Shown: one piece after another, positions 17,348-25,212 of the stretch
How positions within the stretch are numbered: position 1 is the first letter of the stretch
Layout of the letters: every line of letters starts with the position of its first letter
Origin: Spirosoma endbachense
Lineage (GTDB): Bacteria > Bacteroidota > Bacteroidia > Cytophagales > Spirosomataceae
Reading direction: 5' to 3'
Length of the DNA: 64,000 nucleotides
Assembly: GCF_010233585.1 (NCBI RefSeq)
Contig: NZ_CP045997.1
Coordinates: forward strand, 2,642,692 to 2,706,691
The notes under the pieces: model-generated
Told to the model about the DNA's origin: nothing
Seen by the model: the letters and a program-made list of their open reading frames with translations, nothing else
Databases searched by the model: none
Program-made: the position numbers and the translations under genes

Positions 17348-20233
17348 TTATGGAATAATTGTTCGGCGGCCGAATGTGTAAATGGCACTTAAGGTGTAAT
17401 AACTACCCCGTTTAAATCGACGAACGGTTTGATCAGCATCAGCTGTTTGCGAGGTTACGTCGCTGCCAATTTTGCCATCCCGGTTGAAATCCTGAACAAA
17501 TCGGACATATTGATTGAGTATATCCTGAATGCCCAGACGCATTTCCAGCTTTTTGCTGACTTGTTTGGTTAGGTTCAAATCCACTACGTTACGGGGCATT
17601 TCGTAAATCGTTGGGTTGTTCTTATTCCCAACTGCAAAAATTCGCTGACCAAATACATTGTAGAGAATGTTAGCCTGCCAGCCTGACTTGGGAGCTGTAT
17701 AATATAGGCCAGCGTTAATCAAATAAGGCGATTGTCCTGCCAAAGCTCGCTTAGCATCGACAATACCCCGAACATCAAGAGTACTAACGGTTCCACTGAG
17801 ATCAGGAAGGGTAACAAAGTCACCAATATTAACCGTGCTTTTAATGAGCGATACGTTGCCCACTACGGATAGATTTTGCAGAAATACGCTTGAAGAATTC
17901 TGAAATCCTTTCCGCACTTCTAATTCGATACCGTAGTTTTGAGCTGAGTTCGCATTGATGAACGAGTATGCTAAACCATTAGCCTGAAGCAACAGAAACG
18001 ACTCGATTGGGTTGCTGAAATGTTTGTAGAATCCCGACACTGAGATAAGCTCGTTGGGCGTCGGATAGAATTCCCATTTCACATCAGCATTCTGGATGTT
18101 AGCCGTTTTGAGGTCGGTATTTCCGCGAATATCTGCCAGCAGATTAAAATCGAAGTAGCTGAATGGGGCTAATTCACGGAACTCGGGGCGGTTTACTGAC
18201 GATGAATAGGCGAGCCTCAGATTCGTACGGTCGCTTACTTTATAGGTGAAGTTAACGGAAGGAAGCGGGCTGAACACTTTGTTCGATACCAGTTGTTCTT
18301 CCGCAGTGGTGCGAGTAGCACGGATACCCTGGTCGTTGTATTCGCCCCTGAAACCAACGGTTAAGTTAGCTTTTGGCCCAAAATAAACATCGCCACTTAC
18401 ATAACCGGCCAGATAGGTGTTCAAGCCTTTATACGAGTCCAAAGGCTTTGTTCCATCCAATAGAGAAAACCCGTTTTGACCGTTTACGTTGGCAGGATTA
18501 AATGCGGTATTGATGTCACTTGCTTTGGCAACAGTGCTATTACCTACACCCTGATATCCATAGAAGCGGGCCGCATAGTCGCGGTTTTTACGTTCGGCGT
18601 ATACCCCAAACCGGATGCGGTTAGGCTCACGATCAGTAGGGTTGCCAAAAGTATGTTCTCCATTACCAATAGCCGATACGACGTACTCATGTAACTTGGA
18701 ATAGAACCGGCCAACGTCAATTGGGTTAGGGTCATTTGGCGCAGCAATGGAAAATTGCTGAAGTTGTCCATCTGCGCCAGTGGCGCCCGTAACGCGCTGA
18801 TAACGAACTCGCTTCCAGTCTGGCTCCCAGCGGCCAGTATAGCCAAAACTAGCGATCCAGTTTATTTTCGTCAGTTCATTAACCGAATGTTCACCGGCCA
18901 ATTGGGTCGTCAGAATGCTCCGGTTTTCAAATCGCTCCGAATAACTGCGTACATCAAAGCCATCCTGAACGCGTTGGCCCGTACGAACTACCGTTTCGGT
19001 TGTACTAAGCTGATTAAACAACGTTTTCCACTCCAGGGTGAATGCTGGTGAAAACCGCGCTGACCAGTTATGCAATATGCCTAAGCGTGACTGGCGCGCA
19101 TAGTTTGCATCACTATATTGCTCTGCAACCGCGTTTGCCGCGCTCCCGTTGTCGTACAGTTTAAAATCAATAGCAGAGAATTGATTGGTACTGGCGTAGT
19201 TTACGCTTGTCAGGTTACTGACGCGAATGTTACCTACGTCAAACCGACGACCAAAATTCAATGCCAATCGTACATCAGGATTTACTGAGAAATTTTTAAT
19301 ACCCCATGAATTAGGAAGCAATTGGGCATAAGCTGCCCGCTGCAACGGATTTAGCCCATTAAACTCGCCCAGCTTGGTTGGAAAACTGGTTGGAATCTGT
19401 TGCTCCTTACCCCATAGTCCTAACCAGTTTAGCCCACTACGCGTATGAGTCTGTACATCCTGGAAGGTTGTGTTAGACCTGTATCCGAGCGTCAGTCCGG
19501 CGTCAAAGAAATTCTGTTCGGGCCGGCGCTTTGTATATATTTTAACGATACCACCCGCAAAGTCGCCGGGAAGGTCAGCCGAACCGGATTTAAAGACAAT
19601 CATCCGGTCGATGATATTACTAGGTACTAAATCAAAAGAGAATGACCGCGTATCTACTTCGGTCGATGGTGTGATAACATCGTTGATTAACACCGAATTA
19701 TACCGGGCAGCCAGACCGCGAATCAGTACGAAGCGGTTATCGACAATACTTACACCCGGAACCCGGCGAATGGCCGCTGCCGCATCACGATCCTGCGATT
19801 TTACGATCTGTTGGGCCGAAATACCGACCGCTATCGGTTTCAGTTGTTTGATTTCGGTGATAACCGCTACTTCAGTGTTGGTTGCCCGGTTGGCCCGAAC
19901 CACAACTTCCTGTAAAGACTTGCCCTCTTCGTCCAGTTCGGTTTCAATGGCCGTGGTGTTGCCCGACTCAATCCGAACATTTGGAATTTCTTTCGTTTGA
20001 TACGAGATGTAGGAGATAACAACTTTCTGCGTACCGGCGGGAACATTGGCAATGGAGAAATTTCCTTCAACATCAGTAGTACCACCAAGTTGGGTACCAT
20101 CAATTCGCACGGTGCAGCCGATAAGGGCTTCTTTTGTCTTACTGTCTTTAATGATACCCCTAACAGTACCTGTCTGCGCCAGAACGGCGGTCGAGAAGAG
20201 TGAGAAGAGAATAAGTAATACGTTTCGGTTCAT
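17348..20233 (-). CDS. TonB-dependent receptor with carboxypeptidase-regulatory-like domain
   Basis: A 961-residue outer-membrane transporter. It has a signal peptide (cut near residue 19, AVLAQ), a carboxypeptidase-D regulatory-like domain (about 22-105), a plug (about 118-235, with RRVPGVSIVDNRFVLIRGL) and a beta barrel ending in TFGRRTIIP. The barrel end lacks the usual final aromatic residue. It lacks the SusC hallmark VVVGYG motif, and no SusD follows. It heads an operon with the IPT lipoprotein. Upstream lie a TAnnTTTG box and three tandem 11-bp repeats that suggest control by an OmpR/PhoB-type response regulator. Confidence 0.93.
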   Translation of the reverse strand: MNRNVLLILFSLFSTAVLAQTGTVRGIIKDSKTKEALIGCTVRIDGTQLGGTTDVEGNFSIANVPAGTQKVVISYISYQTKEIPNVRIESGNTTAIETELDEEGKSLQEVVVRANRATNTEVAVITEIKQLKPIAVGISAQQIVKSQDRDAAAAIRRVPGVSIVDNRFVLIRGLAARYNSVLINDVITPSTEVDTRSFSFDLVPSNIIDRMIVFKSGSADLPGDFAGGIVKIYTKRRPEQNFFDAGLTLGYRSNTTFQDVQTHTRSGLNWLGLWGKEQQIPTSFPTKLGEFNGLNPLQRAAYAQLLPNSWGIKNFSVNPDVRLALNFGRRFDVGNIRVSNLTSVNYASTNQFSAIDFKLYDNGSAANAVAEQYSDANYARQSRLGILHNWSARFSPAFTLEWKTLFNQLSTTETVVRTGQRVQDGFDVRSYSERFENRSILTTQLAGEHSVNELTKINWIASFGYTGRWEPDWKRVRYQRVTGATGADGQLQQFSIAAPNDPNPIDVGRFYSKLHEYVVSAIGNGEHTFGNPTDREPNRIRFGVYAERKNRDYAARFYGYQGVGNSTVAKASDINTAFNPANVNGQNGFSLLDGTKPLDSYKGLNTYLAGYVSGDVYFGPKANLTVGFRGEYNDQGIRATRTTAEEQLVSNKVFSPLPSVNFTYKVSDRTNLRLAYSSSVNRPEFRELAPFSYFDFNLLADIRGNTDLKTANIQNADVKWEFYPTPNELISVSGFYKHFSNPIESFLLLQANGLAYSFINANSAQNYGIELEVRKGFQNSSSVFLQNLSVVGNVSLIKSTVNIGDFVTLPDLSGTVSTLDVRGIVDAKRALAGQSPYLINAGLYYTAPKSGWQANILYNVFGQRIFAVGNKNNPTIYEMPRNVVDLNLTKQVSKKLEMRLGIQDILNQYVRFVQDFNRDGKIGSDVTSQTADADQTVRRFKRGSYYTLSAIYTFGRRTIIP

Positions 20234-20264
20234 ATTGGTAGATTGGAGTCGCTTTTAAGCGTCG

Positions 20265-20272
20265 CAAAGCTA
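20265..20272 (-). promoter_or_regulatory. TAnnTTTG -7 promoter box of the TonB-dependent receptor operon
   Basis: The minus strand reads TAGCTTTG, an exact -7 box match, 31 bases upstream of the receptor start codon. Five bases further upstream the 11-bp repeat array takes the place of a -33 element. Confidence 0.65.
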
Positions 20273-20277
20273 CCAGT

Positions 20278-20310
20278 CCAATATTACGCCAACGTTACCC
20301 CAATGTTACG
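20278..20310 (-). promoter_or_regulatory. Three tandem 11-bp direct repeats, putative response-regulator binding site
   Basis: On the minus strand three consecutive units read CGTAACATTGG, GGTAACGTTGG and CGTAATATTGG, sharing GTAAYRTTGG with exact 11-bp spacing. Repeats of one helical turn next to a promoter are the known pattern for OmpR/PhoB-family regulators such as PhoB. The identity of the regulator is inferred only. Confidence 0.65.
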
Positions 20311-20446
20311 CTTGGATTATATTTGCCAAAAGCCATAACTTATTAAAAATCAATATTTTACAAAACAGCATTAGAACTGATTTTAATTCTGCTCCAGCTC
20401 TGAAAGAATCTATACAATTTGGCAAAAAGCAGTACTTAAGTCGAAT

Positions 20447-21883
20447 TTATTCGGCCACCCCATTAAACATCTTTCCTTGCCTTCTGGAGGTATCAGGAGT
20501 AAATTCCCAAAATCCGTTCACAAAATAGTACAAAATTTCGTTGCCTTTCATCAACAGAAACGTTGGTATCTGATCGACCTGTAACGGCTGTGCAGGCAAA
20601 TCACCGGCACATAGAATATGAATCGGCTGGTCATGAAAGCTATTTTCAGGCAACTGACGCACCCTAAAGGCAACGATGCCCTGACTCCGGAGCGCGGGTA
20701 AATCAAGCTGGGTGATTGCATCAACCGAGTCAAGCGTATCCGTGTAAATACGAACAGGAGTCAACGTTAACCCGGTCGCATCGATTTCCTCCAATCCATA
20801 AAAAATAGAAAGGTCGCCAATATCATCGATCACACTTTTATAGCGAAATCCTTCATCGTCTGTATTGACCTCGATGTGCCTGATGCCTATATCGATCGTT
20901 ATGGAATGGCCTTCGCGAATAACCGTTGCATTACGTATCAGTACATCGAAAAGTAGTGGGCCATTTTCGGGAATAGCCTGATAATCGGCCGTATTTTCCT
21001 GTTTATATGACCCGTCGGCAATAGCCGCCAGAGCCGTTAAGATGGCTACGAAGTTCAGTCGCCGGATTGTCATTTTCTCCACGTCGCCTTTGAAGCCTCC
21101 CGACTCAACCAAAACCAAGGTTGTTCCCCATTTCTGGATATTGTCGCCAAACGCCCTCGGCTCAAACTCGTCGTCGAAACGTCCGACCTGTTCCGGGATA
21201 AATTGTTGCAAAACCCGGTTCATACCTACGATGAGTTGCATCGATCGTTCGCGTACCTCATTGATGTTCCGATCTTCATCGTAGGCAGTTGCCAGAAAGG
21301 ACATTACAGCCTGCTTTCCGGTCTTGCCCACGCTATAGCGCGGATTCTGGTCATGGAGATTGAAGCCGACCAACGGCTGTAATGTCTGTTGTAAATTTTT
21401 GAGCAGCGCACCCTCCGGTGTTTGGAGCCGTAGCGCATCCCGATTCATGTCAATGTCGGTTGCGGTTCGACGCTGGAATCGTTCAGCCCCATCCGGATTA
21501 AGCATCGGCACAAAATACAGCATTGTATGGCTAAGAATCGACTGCCGAAGCGCATCAAATTCGTCGTTATTTGCTTTCAGGAAGTTAAAAATATCGAACA
21601 GCGCCATAGTCGCCGTGGCTTCGTCGCCGTGCATTTGTGACCAGAGCAGAATCTTGTTTGGCCCCGTTCCGGCCTTAACCTGATAAATCGTCCGCTTCTC
21701 AAGCGATTCGCCTACCTGGCTGACTTCGAAAGGCTCCTGGCCATCCAACGCATTCAATACCGGGACAATATCTTTGTGCTTGAATCGACGTACAGTGAAG
21801 GTCTTTTCTTTATATGTATTGTGCGTATCGTGGAGTCGACGCGCGACATTCTGGGCTTGAGAATCAGTTGACATCATCAGCAA
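20447..21883 (-). CDS. M14 family zinc carboxypeptidase
   Basis: A 478-residue protein whose first half is an M14 peptidase: zinc ligands His85 and Glu88 in MHGDE, NPDG with the MNRDA substrate-binding Arg, His177 in NLHDQ, and the catalytic Glu260 in LVESGG. The last 170 residues form an extra domain without a name I can give. I see no convincing signal peptide from this start, although SQA near residue 10 might be the end of one if translation began further upstream. It would remove C-terminal residues from peptides or cell-wall fragments. Confidence 0.87.
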   Translation of the reverse strand: MLMMSTDSQAQNVARRLHDTHNTYKEKTFTVRRFKHKDIVPVLNALDGQEPFEVSQVGESLEKRTIYQVKAGTGPNKILLWSQMHGDEATATMALFDIFNFLKANNDEFDALRQSILSHTMLYFVPMLNPDGAERFQRRTATDIDMNRDALRLQTPEGALLKNLQQTLQPLVGFNLHDQNPRYSVGKTGKQAVMSFLATAYDEDRNINEVRERSMQLIVGMNRVLQQFIPEQVGRFDDEFEPRAFGDNIQKWGTTLVLVESGGFKGDVEKMTIRRLNFVAILTALAAIADGSYKQENTADYQAIPENGPLLFDVLIRNATVIREGHSITIDIGIRHIEVNTDDEGFRYKSVIDDIGDLSIFYGLEEIDATGLTLTPVRIYTDTLDSVDAITQLDLPALRSQGIVAFRVRQLPENSFHDQPIHILCAGDLPAQPLQVDQIPTFLLMKGNEILYYFVNGFWEFTPDTSRRQGKMFNGVAE

Positions 21884-21977
21884 TAATACTAGAAATGCAG
21901 ATGCAGAGGGTTGAGTGACTAGTTAACCGATACGGGTAAAAACTATTCAAGTCAATGCATCTGTATTTCGGGCAGTT

Positions 21978-22367
21978 TTATAGTTTCTGTCCAATCAATA
22001 CCCCCCCCATCGAAGCCAGGAGGCATAGGATTACATTTAAAATAATGTTGAGTAAAGCGATACCCGTGCGGCCGTTTTGCAGCAGAACGACGGTGTCATA
22101 ACTAAAACTTGAAAACGTACTAAGGCCTCCGCAAAAACCGACCCCAATCAGCAGGCGAGCCTCTTCGCCGGTTGTCCTCACCAGAACCCAACCCACCACT
22201 ACGCCCAGAATAGCACTAGCTACTATGTTTACAAGCAGGATAGCGGTTGGAAACGGGGAGCCGAATAAGGTGGCCGGAATAAATCGCCCGGCAAGATAGC
22301 GAGCCAGGCTTCCTGCACCACCACCCGCAAAGACCAGCACATAAGGGTGAGTCAGCAAGGTTCTCAT
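21978..22367 (-). CDS. crcB: Fluoride efflux channel CrcB/Fluc
   Basis: A 129-residue, four-helix membrane protein of standard length. GGGAGSLARYL, the Asn-containing LLVNIVAS and GFCGGLSTFSSFSYDT are the channel signatures, the last lining the fluoride pore. It exports fluoride as a dual-topology dimer; one gene is enough. The -7 box lies 5 bases before the ATG, so there is no room for a fluoride riboswitch. Confidence 0.95.
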   Translation of the reverse strand: MRTLLTHPYVLVFAGGGAGSLARYLAGRFIPATLFGSPFPTAILLVNIVASAILGVVVGWVLVRTTGEEARLLIGVGFCGGLSTFSSFSYDTVVLLQNGRTGIALLNIILNVILCLLASMGGVLIGQKL

Positions 22368-22372
22368 GTGGA

Positions 22373-22380
22373 CAAACTTA
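22373..22380 (-). promoter_or_regulatory. TAnnTTTG -7 promoter box for crcB
   Basis: The minus strand reads TAAGTTTG and ends 5 bases before the crcB start codon, so the mRNA would start at or very close to the ATG. Confidence 0.5.
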
Positions 22381-22516
22381 CGAAAAAACGCCTACGCGAT
22401 TCCGCCAAACTCCTGCGAGCAGCCCCAATAAGCCTTTTTTTTGCTATCATTGTAAGATAACCCACTCCAGCACGGTCCGCCGTTGCAGACTCAGCATCCC
22501 CTTGCTCCGCCTTCCT

Positions 22517-23821
22517 ATGGCTCAGAACCAACTTAAAAAACTCTTAGGCGTCGGCTTCGGCGTGGCCGTAACCATCGGCGGTACTGTCGGCACTGGTATT
22601 TTGCGTAAACCCGGCCCTATTGCACAGGATATTGGTAACCCTACGCTTATTATAGCCGTTTGGCTGGCCGTTGGCTTATACGCCCTCATTGGATCGCTGT
22701 CGGTCATGGAGCTAGGAACCATGCTCCCGAAAGCCGGAGCCTGGTACGTATACGCCCGGCGCGCCTTTGGCAACTATGCCGGTTTCATCATCGGCATAAG
22801 CAGTTGGTTAGGCAGCGTGTCGGCCATGGCTTTCGGCGCAGCCGTTATGAGTGAATATACAGGGCTGCTCTCCCCCTCGCTCGTTCCCTATCAAAAAGTC
22901 ATAGCCATTGGCATTTTGATAGCCTTTGTGGCTTTTCATTCGATAGGCGTTCGATTGGCCAGTCGCGCGCAGGAGGTCATGAGTGTATTGAAAGCGGTTG
23001 GACTTCTGGCTTTTGTGGTTGTTTGCTTTGTTATAACACCCGACAAACCTGTAGCGATTTCAGCCGATGCAATCCGGCCGGTGGCCGAGGGTGGCGTTTG
23101 GCTCGGTATTCTGGCCGCTTTACAATCCGTATTCTATACGTATGATGGCTGGCACACAGCTGCTTACTTCACCGAAGAAGACGTAGACCCAAGCCGTAAT
23201 CTGCCGCGTTCCATGATTAGTGGGGTCTTGCTGATCATTGGCATTTATATACTGGTCAATCTGGCACTACTGTATATTCTGCCCGTATCGGCGCTGGCAG
23301 GCTCGAAGCTACCGGCTGCCGATGCCGTTCAGGTGCTGTTTGGACCGGGCAGCGCGCAGGTCGTTACGTTCCTGCTGATGATTTCAATTATGGGTATTAT
23401 CAACGCCCAGATTATGTTTAATCCGCGCGTTATTTTTGCGATGGGCCGCGATGGATTATTTTTCCCTTTTGTTACGCAAGTCAATGAAGGAGGTACGCCC
23501 CTCAACGCGACAATCCTGACCGCAGTAACCTCTATTATACTGATTCTAACCAACACGTACAGTAAACTGTCGGATATCGCTACGTTTTTCTTCGTGTTAT
23601 GTTATGCATCGAGTTTTGCCGCGCTGATCCGTTTGCGGAAAACGGAGCCGGAACTGCCCCGACCCGTACGAGCCTGGGGTTATCCCTTCACGACCTGGTC
23701 GCTGCTTATTGCTTCGCTGGCGTTTCTGGCGGGCGTTGTCATCGGCGATTTTTCCAGTAGCCTGTATGCCATTGGGTTCATTGCGGTTAGTTACCCGGCT
23801 TATTTGCTCATAAAGAAATAA
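22517..23821 (+). CDS. APC family amino acid permease
   Basis: About 434 residues from the ATG at 22517 (a TTG in frame at 22502 is less likely). Twelve hydrophobic segments are evident. The first helix carries GGTVGTGILRKPG, the unwound Gly-rich substrate-binding segment of APC transporters, and FYTYDGWHTAAYFTEE is the helix 6 counterpart. It resembles LAT/serine-threonine type exchangers. The substrate is unknown. Confidence 0.9.
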   Translation: MAQNQLKKLLGVGFGVAVTIGGTVGTGILRKPGPIAQDIGNPTLIIAVWLAVGLYALIGSLSVMELGTMLPKAGAWYVYARRAFGNYAGFIIGISSWLGSVSAMAFGAAVMSEYTGLLSPSLVPYQKVIAIGILIAFVAFHSIGVRLASRAQEVMSVLKAVGLLAFVVVCFVITPDKPVAISADAIRPVAEGGVWLGILAALQSVFYTYDGWHTAAYFTEEDVDPSRNLPRSMISGVLLIIGIYILVNLALLYILPVSALAGSKLPAADAVQVLFGPGSAQVVTFLLMISIMGIINAQIMFNPRVIFAMGRDGLFFPFVTQVNEGGTPLNATILTAVTSIILILTNTYSKLSDIATFFFVLCYASSFAALIRLRKTEPELPRPVRAWGYPFTTWSLLIASLAFLAGVVIGDFSSSLYAIGFIAVSYPAYLLIKK

Positions 23822-23861
23822 CGGCCTGCAAATCAAGCAACAACACCCTCCCGATGAGATT

Positions 23862-25145
23862 TTAAAAGTTCTGGTGAATCTCTTTCAATAATCCTGCTGT
23901 CCGCCGACGCATTTCGCTGACGGGCTGCGTGAAATTATTATGCATGATACTAAAATAAAGCACCTTATTACGCTTCGTCAACACATAACCACTCAGGTTA
24001 TAGACACCACTCATTGAGCCCGATTTGGCAAAAATATAGGGTTTATCGGCGGTAGGAATCGAACGCAGCGTGCCCGACTGGCCAGCGGCTGGCAACAGGG
24101 CGAATAACCGTTTTTGCGGTACTTTCTGGGCAATTTTTTTCAGTAGGTCGATGAGCACATTGGGCGTAAAAAGATTATACCGCGATAAACCAGAACCGTC
24201 GACCCACTTGGCCGAAGTAGCTGGATAACGTAAGCTATCAGCAGTGCGTTGTAGCTCGGTAATTGGTTCAAGCATAGCCCCTGTTCGTTCGGCAGAAGCC
24301 ATAAACAGCACTTGTTCAGCAAACTGATTATCGCTCACCTGAAGCATCCGTTTGTAAAGCGAATCGGTTGACATGCCGCGCACCAGCCGGGCATCAGCTG
24401 ATACGGGCAGATGTACGACTCCTACCGGACGATGCAATGTATCGGCCAATAACTGGGCGACCAGCTCCGGCACCCATCGAAATGGGACATCCTGTCTTGC
24501 AGGTCGATCGCTATCCGGACGGACAAACTGATTGCTGAATTCATTTCGACGTAAGCCTGGTCTGGCATTATTGACAACCCGAATACTATCAGCAAACCGT
24601 CGCGGGCTAACCTTTTTATTGACTGCCCGAACAACATTACCGTAAATGGGTAATGGAGCCAATTCGGGTGAATAATCATCGTTATAATCGTCCCAGGCCC
24701 ATCCCGGTCCGAAACGTGGGCCAGTGTAGTTTGCCGGTGAGTAATATAATTGCTCCGGACGATTGCGTAAAAAGGCCAGTAGTGTTGTGTCTGACAAGTC
24801 GGGATGGAGTAGCAGGGGGTTCCCCGTTCCCCAAAAAATCAGCGAATCGCCCTGAGCAGCAGTAGGCCGAATGGTGTAACGAAACGCCGGTAACGAGTCC
24901 CTAAGCGAAAGTAATCCAGCATAAAAGCTAAATAACTTGGTGTTCGATGCGGGCGTAAACGGTTTATCGGCGTTATACTGAATCAACGTCCGTTGTCGTA
25001 TCGGGTCATAGAGGGCAATGCCGGTAAAGTGATCGGTATACGTCGATTTTTTTTGCAAGTCGCGGGTGATCCGATGAGCGGGGGAACAAGCGACATGCAG
25101 TCCAACGATAAGCAGAAATAGGGTGACTTTCTTCCGTATGTTCAT
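23862..25145 (-). CDS. dacB: D-alanyl-D-alanine carboxypeptidase/endopeptidase (PBP4, peptidase S13)
   Basis: A 427-residue protein with a lipobox (Cys20), suggesting a membrane-anchored periplasmic enzyme. The three penicillin-binding motifs are present: SNTK with nucleophile Ser67 and Lys70, SDN in LQVSDNQFAEQV, and KSG in FAKSGSMSG. It trims or cuts peptidoglycan peptides. A T9SS-secreted metalloprotease gene precedes it on the same strand, 67 bases away. Confidence 0.93.
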   Translation of the reverse strand: MNIRKKVTLFLLIVGLHVACSPAHRITRDLQKKSTYTDHFTGIALYDPIRQRTLIQYNADKPFTPASNTKLFSFYAGLLSLRDSLPAFRYTIRPTAAQGDSLIFWGTGNPLLLHPDLSDTTLLAFLRNRPEQLYYSPANYTGPRFGPGWAWDDYNDDYSPELAPLPIYGNVVRAVNKKVSPRRFADSIRVVNNARPGLRRNEFSNQFVRPDSDRPARQDVPFRWVPELVAQLLADTLHRPVGVVHLPVSADARLVRGMSTDSLYKRMLQVSDNQFAEQVLFMASAERTGAMLEPITELQRTADSLRYPATSAKWVDGSGLSRYNLFTPNVLIDLLKKIAQKVPQKRLFALLPAAGQSGTLRSIPTADKPYIFAKSGSMSGVYNLSGYVLTKRNKVLYFSIMHNNFTQPVSEMRRRTAGLLKEIHQNF

Positions 25146-25212
25146 TGATTTACAGTATCCGGGCCATAAGTTATGTGTTACAACCCAAACCCGATTACCG
25201 TAAACCTACAAA

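Noticed and set aside
17348..20233. Several plus-strand frames of 60-176 residues opposite the TonB-dependent receptor
   Set aside because: They have low-complexity Ser/Thr/Arg-rich translations, no family likeness, and lie wholly inside a well-supported gene.
22368..22500. Possible fluoride riboswitch before crcB
   Set aside because: The -7 promoter box ends 5 bases from the crcB ATG, so there is no transcribed leader to hold one.
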